From Aldrovandia affinis (taxonomy: Eukaryota; Chordata; Actinopteri; Notacanthiformes; Halosauridae), in NCBI GenBank assembly GCA_029706075.1, contig JAINUG010000087.1:1674001-1738000 (forward strand): DNA of 64,000 bases. Reading direction: 5' to 3'. Below are positions 44,470 through 56,072 of this stretch, piece by piece. A program made the translations under genes and the position numbers. The stretch's first letter is position 1, and each line of letters starts with the position of its first letter. The notes under the pieces were generated by a model. The model saw nothing but the letters and a program-made list of their open reading frames with translations. It was not told the DNA's origin and did no database searches.

Positions 44470-45130
44470 GGTTTCAGTTCAATTCTATTTTATTTGTATA
44501 GTGCTTTTAACAGAGCACTGTCACAGAGACGCTTTACAGAAAACAGAATATATGAAAACACGAATACCAGGTCTGAGCCCACAAAAAGACAGAAAGTGAG
44601 GCAAAAAAGATCTCAGGAGGAACCAGTCTTTGAGGGGGAGCCTGGCTATCAGTAGCGGTAGATAGGCTAAATGGGGTGGCGGTACTTAAGCCGAGTTTCT
44701 TCAGTAAATATCCAGCTGTATAAATGGATTGTATGCAAAGAAATGTAAACTGTGTCTGGACAAGAGCATCTGATAGATGCCTAAATGTAATGTAATGCTG
44801 TCCTTAGAAGGTGAGAGGAAGGTCTAAGGCAGGAAGAAAATAAATGATGTTGAAGGTGAGAGTAAGTAGTAAGTACCCTAGCAGCTGCCGTAGAACCCCA
44901 GAAGCTGGAGACTTCTAAAGGAAGAGTTAGTGCAGCCTGATAATAAAGCATTACAGTAATATAGTCTGAAGGTTATAAAATCATGAGTAATTATTTCAGC
45001 ATCATGCTGGGATAATACCTTCCTTAATTGTAATATATTCCCAAGGTGAAAGAAGTACATTCTTGTGATATTATTAATGTGAGTCTGAAATGAAAGATCT
45101 GAGTCAACAATCACAACAAGGTTTTAAAGA
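44470..45130 (-). mobile_element. Non-LTR LINE 3' fragment with nested SINE
   Basis: On the minus strand, 45114-44878 encodes the C-terminal RT segment SDLSFQTHINNITRMYFFHL and RLYYCNALLSGC. The 3' UTR runs to a TACAAATAAAATAGAATTGA terminus near 44480. A SINE fragment (44680-44797, plus strand) has inserted into that UTR. Confidence 0.7.
44680..44797 (+). mobile_element. 5'-truncated SINE with L2-type tail
   Basis: Contains GTAAATATCCAGCTGTATAA, ATGGATTGTATGCAAAGAAA and a degraded tail ending ATGTAATGTAATG. Confidence 0.8.
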
Positions 45131-45204
45131 ACTACATTGGGTATGACAGTGAACCCATGTTTAAGGACAAATTTGAGAATTGATTTCTCAGAAATGTAGA
45201 ACCT

Positions 45205-45623
45205 ACTACCAAAGAAAACACTTGAGTAAATGAAGGGTTCTGGTGGCTCTGTCTTGGTGTGGGCTAAATTTTCCTGGCATGGTTTAGGTCCACTCAACCC
45301 CTTAGTGGGCACATTAAATGGTAATAAAGACACTCTGAGCCATTATGGTGAAGCATTTCTATCCTGATGGGAGTGGTCTCTTCCAGGATGACAATGCCTC
45401 CATTTACAGGGCACTAGTGGTCACTGAAAGGTTTGATGAGCATCAAAACTATGTAAACCATATGCCATGACCGTCTCAGTCACCAGATCTTAACCCAGTT
45501 GAACACTTATGGGAGATTCTGGAGCGGCGCTGGAGACATTGTTTTCCTCCACCATCAGCAAAACACCAAATGATGGAATTTCTCATGGAAGAATGGTGTT
45601 TCCTTTATTTTGACAGTTACCTG
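45205..45623 (+). mobile_element. Tc1-like transposon, internally deleted
   Basis: Same family as 645-1509. The left terminal repeat is degraded. The transposase middle (GSGGSVLVWA-like, near 45240) and the SPDLNPVEHLWEILERR block near 45485-45530, around the third catalytic residue, are visible. The right terminal repeat TTTTGACAGTTACCTG ends at 45623, followed by TA. Confidence 0.8.
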
Positions 45624-45629
45624 TAGAAC

Positions 45630-46639
45630 TTATACTGTAGAAATAGTAAAACTGACATAAATAGTTTACTTTTTTTGTCCGTTTATCCACTTGGATACTT
45701 ACTGAAGCAGTCCAAATGATTTTATGTTTTAACATTTATTGATTTTATATAATGGGTCCTACTCACCTGTCTCAAAAGGGTGCATCAAAAGACGGCATTT
45801 TCAGTTCCTCCAACTGAAAAAAAAATACTGTTGCAGACCCTGAACGCTTTTTGTGTACCAGGAAAAGTATGGTGGTCAAAATATACAGGTATGGCTTTCA
45901 ACTACGCAAATATGAGGCTTCAGTTAAAATGTAGGTATGATACAGAACTCCTTGTATTAAAACCAAAACCGAGGGACAAGCAGTTGACCAATCGCAGAGC
46001 CCGTGTCACCCCTCATGTTAGGTGAGAGGCAATCAGATGCCTCCATTAGATAAAGATCAGAGTTGTTCTCCCGCTGTGTGTCCCTTTAGGAAAGTAATGA
46101 AACGGTGACATTTTGACAGCGCTGTTCTGTCACAGTGTCTGAACTGAGTGTCTGGCATGGCAGAGAATAGCTGGTTGCTATGGAAGTGCTTTCAGTCTGT
46201 CCGCGGTAGCACACACACTGACATAACTGCCATTCCAAGAAAGAGCGGGGGAAAGGGTAGGAGGGAGAAACAGAGGGGAAAGAGGGGCAGAGAGGAGAGA
46301 TGTTATATTTTTGATGCTTCATACTCAATGAAGTGAAAGTGTTATTGTTGTTTAACATAACAATTTACTTTTACCTGTAAATTTAGTTTATATGACAAAG
46401 ACATTTATTCTGAGAACTGCTTTATCCAGCTGGACAAACATTCTATCAGTGAATTCCTGGGTTGGTAGAGGGCTTAGGCTTGGTTATAGTCAGCTAAAAT
46501 CCCCTTTTTCACATCCTGTGAATGTATAGTTTTTTAGTCACTGGTCTGTGCAGATTGACTGGTAAAAAATATACTTCACACTCTAGCGCCATCTAGTGAA
46601 AATTACTCAGAGCTGCCTATCAGTTAACTGAGTGTCATG
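45630..46639. other. No gene recognised
   Basis: No repeat or exon identified. Confidence 0.45.
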
Positions 46640-46641
46640 TA

Positions 46642-47165
46642 CAGGTAACTGCCAAAATAAAGTGTCTTACTAAGGTGTTGCATCACCATGAGCCACCAGA
46701 ACAGCTTAAAAATTCCTAAAGTGTATGGGATTCTATTGGAGAGATTCAAGACCATTATTCCATGAGAAATTCCATAATTTGGTGTTTTGTTAATGGTGGT
46801 GGAAAACGCTCTCTCAGGTGCCGCTCCACAAACTCCCATAAGTGTTTTACTGGGTTGAGATCTGGTGGCTGAGAGGCCATGGCATATGGTTAACATTGTT
46901 TTCATGCTCATCAAACCATTCAGTGACCACCCTTTGGATGGGGACATTGTTATCCTAGAAGAGACCACTCCCATTAGGATAAAAATGCTTCACCATAGGA
47001 TGATGGTGATCACTCAGAATGGATTTATATTTATTGCCATTTACCTTGCCCTCTAAGGGGTTGAGTGGACCTAAACCATGCCAGGAAAATACATCCCACA
47101 CCATTACAGAGCCAACAGAAACCCTTCATTGACTAAAGTGTTTCCTTTACTTTGGCAGTTACCTG
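46642..47165 (-). mobile_element. Short Tc1-derived element with both ends
   Basis: Inverted terminal repeats CAGGTAACTGCCAAAATAAA (46642) and TTTACTTTGGCAGTTACCTG (ending 47165) are flanked by TA on both sides (46640-46641 and 47166-47167). The minus strand keeps the catalytic C-terminal region of the transposase but lacks the DNA-binding N-terminus, so the copy needed transposase supplied elsewhere. Confidence 0.85.
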
Positions 47166-47169
47166 TATG

Positions 47170-47595
47170 TGTGTCTACGGCTGTTTAAGCATGCCCCCAG
47201 TCAGTAGGTTTGGTGTGGGTGGGGCTTTAGTGAATATTTGACAAATTAGTGATTATCATCATTATCACCCACAAGAACGTAAAAAGGTGGGGTTAAGTGT
47301 GGCGTCAGCACCTTCGATCCCTAGTCTGTGAAAAAGGAGCCAGTGGCCTGGGTTTTTGACACGAGCCGATTAGCGTGACCAAGCCTCACTTTTCGACCTG
47401 GCCTGGCCTCATCGTGGAATTTTGGTTAATGAAACCCAAAAGGCTACATCTGGAACCGAGCTCTGAGGGCTCTCAGTTGTAGACACTGCCCCCTGCTGTT
47501 CAAGCTCCATGTAACCAGTAGATCTCCAGACAGACGATATGAAAGGTATTACCTCCTTCTTCTTCATCCGACTCCTCCGCTTCTCCTCCTCTTCT
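47170..47595. other. No gene recognised
   Basis: No identified repeat or exon. Confidence 0.45.
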
Positions 47596-47599
47596 TGAA

Positions 47600-47842
47600 C
47601 TACCAAAGATTTGGTAGCTCACAAAGAGGTTGAGTTCAGTTAGCAGAACAAGAAGTCATAGGCGGAAATGAGTTAAAGGTCAATTCTGCAGGATATCAGG
47701 AAATATCTTTTTACACAGAGAGCTGTCAATGCGTGGAACAGCTTTTCTGGTCATGTAGTGCTAGCAGAGACACTTGAAGTCAAGGCTGGATGCAGTGCTG
47801 AATATTCTCTAGACTAGGAAACGATGAGCCGAATGGCCTGTT
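47600..47842 (+). mobile_element. 5'-truncated CR1-like LINE, 3' end
   Basis: AACTACCAAAGATTTGGTAG, GTCAATGCGTGGAACAGC and a final GATGAGCCGAATGGCCTGTT match the 3' UTR at 51105-51340. Confidence 0.8.
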
Positions 47843-47889
47843 AACCCAGTACTTAATCTAACTGAGACCTCCTTTCTTGGGTGGTGACA

Positions 47890-48651
47890 CTAACAACTGT
47901 TCTGGAGAACGCAATTGTCGCTGTACAATCAATCTGCAATATATTAGTGTCGGGACATGGACACTAACACCTACCCTGGAGAGCGACCTAACTAAGGTCT
48001 ACTTAGGGGTTCTAACTAAGGGGTTCGTGGATCTGGAAAAGCTGCATACAAACGCGCATTCCGCCCAAGTCTACCAACCATCGTTATGGGTAACGTGAGA
48101 TCACTTAATAACAAGATTGATGAACTTGGTGCGCTTATTAAGACGCAAAAGGACTATCGTGAGAATCCTGGCTTGGCAGTGACGTCACCGAGGAATACAC
48201 ATCCTTGACCGGTTTTTCCAGTATACGGGCAGACAGAAGCGAAACGAATGGCAAACGGCGGGGTGGGGGTTTAATTCTTCTGGTGAATGAAAGCTACTGC
48301 CCCCTGAACAACATCACGGTCAGAGAGAGAATCTGCATTAATTAATTTATTAGGTTGACTATACTTTTATTGTCTCTGTTTTAAACCTTAGAATTGAGTA
48401 TGATTGTTATGTGTATTTTCTTGATTTTTATTTTTATTATTCTTTTTTTAACTTTTGTCTTATGCCTATGTATGTATGTATGCATGTATTTATATGTGTA
48501 TATGTATATATATATGCGTGTATATATGTATATGTGTGTATATATATATGTATATATATTTTTATGCCTTACTTTCCCTGTAAAGCACTTTGAGCTACTG
48601 TTTGTATGAAAGGTGCTATACAAATAAAGCTATTATTATTATTATTATTAC
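47890..48651 (+). mobile_element. Deleted non-LTR LINE: endonuclease start plus 3' tail
   Basis: The frame near 48085 reads MGNVRSLNNKIDELGALIK and later RGGGLILLVNESYCPLNNIT, both parts of an apurinic-type endonuclease of a fish LINE. Most of ORF2 is missing. The 3' part has a TATG-rich microsatellite (48470-48560), GTAAAGCACTTTGAGCTACT and AGGTGCTATACAAATAAAG, then ATT repeats ending 48651. Confidence 0.7.
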
Positions 48652-48654
48652 TTG

Positions 48655-50438
48655 TCTGGGTAGGGAGACTATGCAAATATCTTGGAAATGGCCCAACTAT
48701 CATTAATAACACTGAGATCCACAACAGTATCGAAACTAATGACTAACTCAGAACATTCGAAACTATCGAAAACCAAATAAATTACCTAATTGCCATCAAT
48801 AATACTATGACCAGCCTGGGTACTGAAACTAACGACTAATCCGGAGCGGTCAAGTCTGGTTTATTGAAACGATCTAAATACCCAGTGAGCAACTGAAACT
48901 CACAACGCCCTGAGCAACTGCACTTCAGGTCAGTGAAATTATTGGACACCCCTAAGCCTAAGTGTATGTGAGGCCAGTAGTGGCTGGGCCTCACTGAAGG
49001 GCTCACTCTGGTCAGCATGTGTGTGAGCCCGGCGCTTGATCGAGCTGCAATAGAAAGAATAGATTAACGCACAACAGCAATGGGTGGTAATGGGATTAGC
49101 ACAATAAAGCAGAAAGGACGATAGGCTTGTGATAATAAAATCCTGTAAGAATATAACAACCATGTACAATGTTCGGCGCCGTCATGAAAGGAATATGAAT
49201 ACATTCCGAAGAGCTCTGTGGATTATGGTATCAGGAGGCCTGTTAAACAGATCTGTCTCATTGGGCTTCCCCTTAAATACCATCCAATCAGACCCTCCCC
49301 TCACATTCCACACTACATTCCAAGTGCCATGTATGGCATTACAAAGCAGTCCTGTAAACCTCCTACTACTCCATCACCATACAACTTTCTACAGGGACAG
49401 GGTAGATTGGTACTGCCCAGGGTACCGGGGACAGGGTACCCGCATGTTGCATGTTTCATCAATTTCAGTATATTTTGTTCCAATGGGTACCTTGGGATTC
49501 TGGCACACTGCTTGGCCTGGCCTCACACTCATCCTGAAGGATGCCCTGACATAGAGGCACCACATGGGGGCACTGTCGTCCAGTGTATAATGTGGGCCAT
49601 TGTCTCTGACCTATTACAGTATTCACTTCCTACTTGACCAGATGATAGTCTAGGCCAGGTGGGTGGTGGTCGTTTTACCTACAGGCAGAAGGTGGTGACC
49701 CAAGTCCTGAGACTGCTCCAGGAAAGATAAAAGTAACTGACATTCCAACCAGATGTGCCCAGGAGTGCAAATCTCTCCACAGTCCAAACAAGACACTGAT
49801 GTCCCCCTTACATTTACTACATTAATTCATTTCTTATAAATTGTTACATTTTTATCCTGCTAAAAGCATAATGAACACTCAAAGGAGAGAAGCAAGTGAG
49901 AGTAGCTAGTGAGAGTAGGAGCATAGAGCATGCGCTCCATAAACAAAGGATGGAAAACAAGGATACTTCATGCAACCATTCATAAAAGGGAATGTGTAAT
50001 GTGTTTTGATTGGCCAGTGCACGGTCACACCTTCAACTCGTTACAAACTGAAACACTGTCTTGATACATGGTGCCTGTGTTAGTGTCCTTAAAATAACAA
50101 AATTGATTTGGACATGCCTGCTTTTGATCTTCCATGTTGCTTGTCCTAGCAAAATAGAGCTCTTTGTTTTGTTTTGTGGATCTCTATCTGTGGCCCTTGG
50201 ATGTTTTCTTCACCTCCCAAACTGTCTGCACTGTGCGTGGGGGCAAGATGCACTTGCGCCCTCTACAAGGCAGGTTTACCACCATTCCAGTGGAAAGGAA
50301 ATCTTTAGTTTTATTTATTTGTATGCAACCATCTACTGACTTGTGAAGGTCAACAACCCTGTTGTTTCCTCTGAGAGGTATTTGCCTTTCTCCATGGTGA
50401 TGGATGATAAATTAATTTTACATGTGTTACCTCATGTA
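48655..50438. other. 1.8 kb without a recognisable gene
   Basis: The largest frames (141 and 139 codons at 49129-49637) overlap each other and lack domains. Confidence 0.4.
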
Positions 50439-51375
50439 AAATCGGTGCTGGGACCTCTGCTCTTCCTTATTTACATAAATGATCTTGATATGGACGTTAG
50501 TAGCAAAATAGTTAAATTTGCAGATGATACTAAACTTGGGGGTTTGGCAAACAGTTTGGAATTGACTAAAGTAATCCCAGATGATTTCAACAAAATCCAA
50601 AAATGGGTAGATACATGGCAGATGACATTCAATATTGCTAAATGTAAAGTTATGCATGTTGGAAATAAAAACATTAGACAGGAGTATTTTATTGGAGGAG
50701 AAAAGTTAGTAGGTGTTCAATTTGAAAAAGACTTAGGAATTGTAGTTGATCAAAGCCTATCTGCATCAAAGCAGTGTGCTACAGCAGTGGAAAAAGCCAT
50801 GAGGATTCTGGGATACATAGCAAAAAGTATTGAGTATAAATCAAAGGAAGTTATATTAATGTTATATAATGCCTTTGTCAGACGTCACTTAGAATACTGT
50901 GTGCAGTTCTGGGCACCGCACTACAAGAAATATATAGAAGCTCTTGAAATAGTCCAAAGAAGGGCAACTAAACTGATACCTGGTATGAAAGGTAAAAGTT
51001 ATGATGATAGACTTAAGGCACTCAATCTATTTAAGCTTAGCAAACTGAGACTTAGGGGGGATTTGATTGAGGTTTTTTAATTCCTAAAAGGGATTAACAA
51101 AGTGAAATACCAAAGATTTTTAAAGATAAGTGGGGTCAGCAGAACAAGAGGCCACAGGTGGAAATTAGTTAAAGGCAAATTCCACACAAATATTAGGAAG
51201 TTTTTATTTACACAGAGAGTTGTCAATGCCTTGCCAGGTCGGGTAGTAGAGGCAGAAACACTTAAAGTCCAGGCTAGATATAGTACTAGATACTCTTTAG
51301 ATTAGGACATGACGAGCCTAGATGGGCCGAACAGCCCGTTCTCATCATTATGTATTCTTATCTTCTTATGTTCTT
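50439..51375 (+). mobile_element. CR1-like LINE, best-preserved copy
   Basis: The frame to 51080 encodes the reverse transcriptase from just before its catalytic motif: LGPLLFLIYINDL, the catalytic KFADDTKLGG, KCKVMHVGNK, LEYCVQFWAPHYKKYIEALE and QRRATKLIPGMKGK. It breaks at a T run near 51074-51079 and resumes at 51102. The 3' UTR ends in TTATGTATTCTTATCTTCTT. The 5' end is truncated inside the RT domain, which is usual for LINE insertions. Four shorter relatives are at 911, 7665, 9070 and 47600. Confidence 0.9.
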
Positions 51376-51379
51376 ATTT

Positions 51380-52300
51380 TTATACCCCAGTGAAACATGA
51401 AGCCATGGGAGGCCACAATACAGTTCCCTAAGTACCCCGCCCTGAATCCCAATAAAGGAACCCAAATGACACCCTTTTGCAAAACCTTTTTTTAAATGTA
51501 TGTATTCATGTATTATGTTTTCTGTAATATATATTCGTAAATTGTTTTTTTGTAATTTTTTTATTAACAAATTATATACAAACCTCTATAAAATGTTCAT
51601 TTATAAATAAAAATATTATATTTTTCAATCAACTTTGAAAGGTGTTTCACCACACTGACCTTGATTGTTTCAAATCCCCTGAATGGTGGCAACTACATTA
51701 GGGTTAGGGTTCATTCGTTTTAGGGTGAGTTCAAAATACTTTTTCACAGTATTATTTATTTATTATTTGCTATTCGTATTCTTCGACAGTATAGACTAAT
51801 ATGTTCGAATTCGCTGTTAAAGAGTTAGCCTGTACCAAATACGTAAATACATGTACAAACAATGAAGTCATTACATGCTTCGTGCACACGGAAGGGTAAT
51901 CACCTCATGGATTTTTAGGCTCCGATTTTTTGTAATTAAAATGCAAGAAAATGTTCTACTCTGGGAAACATCGAATCTATCAATTCTAGCTTTAAGAGAC
52001 TCTCGGTAGAAAACCATTCTGGCAAAAAACAGAATACATCAGAATATGCTTGAAAATGCAACATGTGTACGTGAAATCAATATTGTTGACCGTTCCGCGT
52101 AATTTTGGTCATAGGCTACATTAAATCAGATACATCAGATGTCTACAGATACGGAAAACAAACTTTCCTTTGTTGTGGTCTTTTCAGTTTATGGACAAAT
52201 GTGCCGCGTCTCTGGTAGAAACACTTCCTACATTGGAAAAAGGGTTAGGTCATTGTAAAATGATCTCAAAAGGTGAGGTCTGACCTGTTTAAACCACACC
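51380..52300. other. Upstream of pkp2; no coding feature seen
   Basis: Very AT-rich to about 51830, then more balanced. This would contain the pkp2 promoter and enhancers, but I cannot define sites by eye. Confidence 0.4.
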
Positions 52301-52302
<2 letters not shown>

Positions 52303-52343
<41 letters not shown>

Positions 52344-52362
52344 ACTCTCTCTCTCTCACACA
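52303..52362. repeat. CT/CA microsatellite upstream of pkp2
   Basis: A CTCTCT run, then a CA run, then a CTCT run, about 220-280 bp before the pkp2 start codon. Confidence 0.85.
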
Positions 52363-52489
52363 CTGTATGTGCACTGAACAAAGGGGGAAAGGAGCGAACT
52401 TCTTTTAGCCACTCTGCTGAAAAGCGCTTTCGACAGCGGTGAATTGACCACGTTTTGAGGAACTTTCGTTTCAGACGGATGAAAGCTTC

Positions 52490-52537
52490 ATGAGCCGTTT
52501 CCGCTCACGGTGCTCATATTGTTGGATGATCGTCTGA
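52490..52537 (+). promoter_or_regulatory. Upstream ORF in putative pkp2 5' UTR
   Basis: An ATG at 52490 opens a 15-codon frame ending TGA at 52537. A 4-codon frame (52479-52493) overlaps its start. Both lie before the pkp2 ATG and would matter only if transcription starts upstream of them, which the sequence does not show. Confidence 0.35.
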
Positions 52538-52579
52538 ACAGATACGGAGTTAAAAGGTGCAAGTGTGAAACGTTGGAAC

Positions 52580-52781
52580 ATGGCATCGGTAGAAGCGAAT
52601 TTTATCAAATCGGTTTTACCGGCGAAAGATTTTTTTATGGGGGAAGCAGAAACAAGTTTGGCGGTGCCACTGGAGAAACAGATAGCCATGTCGCAGAGCC
52701 ACACGAATGACAGAAGTTCCAGAGTCCAGCAACAAGTGCAGCTTACCCTCGCGCGGAAGGGAAAGAGGACAACCTCAAATG
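52580..52781 (+). CDS. pkp2: Plakophilin-2, first coding exon
   Basis: This encodes the N-terminal head of plakophilin-2, an armadillo-repeat protein of desmosomes and nuclei that links desmoplakin and cadherins to intermediate filaments. The 67 complete codons include FIKSVL, ETSLAVPLEKQ and RVQQQVQLTLARKGKRTTSN, which align with the conserved head motif (S-LALP-E, R-QEQVQ-TLARKG-S-NG pattern) of vertebrate plakophilin-2. The exon ends after the first base of a Gly codon at a GTATGA donor. Human PKP2 exon 1 also ends after the first base of a Gly codon that follows Asn (c.223), so length (202 versus 223 bp) and phase fit. The start at 52580 has a good Kozak context (AACATGG). Other exons are not visible in the window. 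Paralogues pkp1 and pkp3 are less similar at the TLARKG segment. Confidence 0.85.
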
Positions 52782-53911
52782 GTATGATATCGTACGCCAA
52801 AATCCCTACACAGTCGTCGTAGCAGCCCTGCATTTCACACGCGTCAGTTCAAAGTAGGCTCTGCGTAGATCTGCGATCATTTCGCCACCTGGTTGAGCTG
52901 ACAATGGGCATCTATTATTAAATGGACGCATCCATTTGATACACATTTATTAAATTTTCACGGCATCTATTCTAAACTGGTGCCCATGAGTTAGCAAGTA
53001 CATAACACTGAGGAAGGCTACACATGCTGTTCGCCGAATACATGGATTCATAACCATTGATCGCTGTTCAATATGTCAAACGACAGTATGGAATCAGTTA
53101 ATGACAGGTGAATCATGCATTTTTCCCACGGTAGCAGTAGCCTATAATAATAGGGTACGTCGACACGTATTGCAATATGTGTGTGATATCATTCTAAATG
53201 TAGCATAATAAAGCAAACACTAACAGTTTGGAACTTAGACTGCCTGGTTGAGCATGCACAGTATGACTGTCAGGATGCATTAACAGTAACGAATAGAAGG
53301 TAATAATAACTGAGCCCCGGAACTGAGTCTTGTAACCGTCTATCAAAGTGGAGCCTCCTGTTTACAAGCAACTTCGATTCCAAATGATGTATCTTGTGAG
53401 ACATGTATCACCCCTTTGTAAATGAAGACTGCGCAGTCACCTGAAACGTTCCGCCGCTTTCCCAGGCCCGTCACTTGTGCCGCTTTTCAAGGGAAGATGT
53501 GGTTTCATATTTCTGTTCACGATCAGTGGCTTATGCACAGGTGTAGCCACCTAGAAAGTCATGGTTTTGTTGTGTGTGGGGGGAATAGTTAGGACATGTT
53601 TTGGAATGTATGGTCAGGAGACTACCAAACATGAGTATGCTACACTAGCTTACTATGTAGCTCATTCATAAATAAGCAATATATCACGACATAGCCTACC
53701 TTTGCGTGACAGCGCGAGTTATTGGCTCTGTTTCTGAGGACAACTTTATTCATGCCTAGAATTCCTATTTATTTTACCTGAGATTAAGTGTTAAGTATCA
53801 GGTAGTTACAGATAAATATACAGAGATGGCGTTGTGTTTGAAGTATATTTATAATATCAAAATCTTGGATTGCACATGACTACTTTATTTTAATCATCGA
53901 TTTGGGATTTG

Positions 53912-54030
53912 TGCCCTGCGATGGACTGGCGACCTGTCCAGGGTGTATTCCTGCCTCTTGCCCCAATGCATTCTGGGATAGGCTCCAGCCCCCCCGCGAC
54001 CCTAATCAGGAATAAGCGGCTGAAGATGAG
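53912..54030 (+). mobile_element. 3' fragment of the GGAT-tail SINE
   Basis: TGCCCTGCGATGGACTGGCG through GGCTCCAGCC to GGAATAAGCGGCTGAAG, as in 6775-6900. Confidence 0.85.
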
Positions 54031-55867
54031 ATGAGATTTGGAATTTGTTAAATGATTCCTAAGAACAAGCTTCATGTTTGAGAAAACCCCTCAGGGCTAT
54101 TTACAATGTATCAGGAAATGAAGAAGGTTCTTATTGGACACGGCCTTGACTGAATGACAACCATTTTAGCTACAGGTAGCTGCTAAACTTTTTTTCAAGG
54201 CCAGAGAGATTAACTTAACTCACTTTGTAACAAGATTCAGGCCTCACACTGCAGATTATGAAAATGCTCTAAACAAAGCTGTGATCCTGTATTCCTTGGA
54301 ACTGTCATCGTGGCGATCAGTTCATTTTACACTTTACAATTTTGCTCACTGATCTTATTTGACTCCCCAAAAACATCTCCAAATTAAACTAAACCCTAGT
54401 TCTGACTATTCTCTCTGTCCTCAAGGGGAATTTAGCACTTGTTTTTACATATGGGTTGAGAGTGCCTCAAATGAGTACTTTGGGAAAATGGTATCAAGTA
54501 GTCTTTCTGTTAGTCTTTTTTTTAAAAGGGATTAGCTACTCCCCTTATATATTGCTTAACGATTATTCTTTTTTGGGCTTGTTCTTATTACAAAATGTTT
54601 GTGGTTAGCTGGTCTCACTGCAGTGCAAACAATTGGTGGTGAGCCATTGCAAGCTTCCGCACATTATGGTACAGCAAGAATGGATTTGATCTTTTATTGA
54701 TGTAGCTTACCTAGGTAGCTCTAGGTAAGCTACATCAACAAACGCATGCAGCCTGACACACCTGTGTCCAGGATGCATGCTCTAAAGACACAAAATATCA
54801 GTTATTGGAATATAGCTGTAGACAAAATAAGCTCATTCTTTTAGTAAAAGGTTTGGCCAGGGGGAGGAGGGCTTCATGGGGTAGGGAGGAAGAGGGTAAA
54901 TATATTTTAATTCATTCATTTATTTATTATATTTGTATTATTTATATAATTATTTGGGAAGAAAACTTAAAAGAAAGTTTGTAAAAGAAAACTTAAATAA
55001 AAATGATAAAAAAGTAAGAGGGGAAACACCAGGTTCAGAGTTTACAGAATTGACATAATTGACATTTTTCAAATCCTATCCATGCTACAGGTTTCAAAAC
55101 ATTCTTGGTTCATATTTACATGCAAAACAATCACATCCATTCCAAACAAGGGAAGGAAATGGACAGAAATGTCATTATTGTTTTGTACATATGGTTTTAC
55201 TGTATGTGATTAAAAAACGTCTCCATTGGCCATTGTTAACAATACAGTTTCCATGATACTCATTTTAGTTATCATAAATCAAAACTGAGAAAACATAAAT
55301 ATTCACTTAACCCTGTTCCTCAACAATATTTTACAATTCTCAGCTTACCATAGCTGAACGCTCTAACTGCAGTCCCACCAGTTAACAAAAAGTAACGTTA
55401 AGTCCTCTTTTTGCGTTAAAATGCACAAACTGTAAGAGTCTTCCCATGCACATATGTTAGCCTAATAGTGTAAAACAGGTGCCATTATAATTTGCACATG
55501 GATGTAATCTGAATGAATGAACATACTTTTATTGAATTAAAAAATGTATAAATAACACATTAATTTGACAGGGTAAAAACTTGAAGTTACCGAAAAACTG
55601 CAATGCTATAACCCTGATGGGCTAAAAATAAATTACAGTTCTTTCGGCCAGCTCACAAATTTCTCGTAGTAATAAGGATTTTTGTGGTTTCAGGTAGCCT
55701 CCACTGCCCCAGAAATCAGCAGTTAGCAGGCAACACATCTACACCTGGTTCTGCAAGTGGATTCCTATACAATGCAAAGGTAAGGACCCCTAAGATAGCA
55801 CAATGAATCATCCTGTATTCAAACCTGCAGGCTATTCACTAAGCCACTGTAACCACTACTCCAAGGT

Positions 55868-56072
55868 ACAATATTAGCTTAGCAGATGCCCTTATCAACC
55901 TCGACCTCCCTAGGGTACACTTTTTTAACGTAATATAAATTAAAGCTGGATATATACTTCAACAGTTCAGATTAAGTATCTTGCTCAAAGAAAGAACCCC
56001 CCACATAAAAATGTAATCTGCAAACTCCCTGTTGGCAGCCAAGCTCCTGAACCACTACACCAACTTGCTGCC
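55868..56072 (-). mobile_element. Degraded tRNA-derived SINE, minus strand
   Basis: The reverse strand shows GGCAGCAAGTTGGTGTAGTG (A-box region), the body CTTGAGCAAG-like segment and a mutated terminal loop (GGTTGATAAGGGCATCTGC). Older than the copies at 33989 and 41437. Confidence 0.75.

Noticed and set aside
47409-47606. Glu/Lys-rich 65-codon minus-strand ORF
   Set aside because: It derives from a CTT-rich simple stretch on the plus strand and has no further support.
49129-49637. Two overlapping plus-strand ORFs of about 140 codons
   Set aside because: They occupy different frames of the same DNA, have no domain and show no splice context.
51699-51713. TTAGGGTTAGGG, telomere-like
   Set aside because: Only two repeat units, which is within chance expectation. 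Not an interstitial telomere array.
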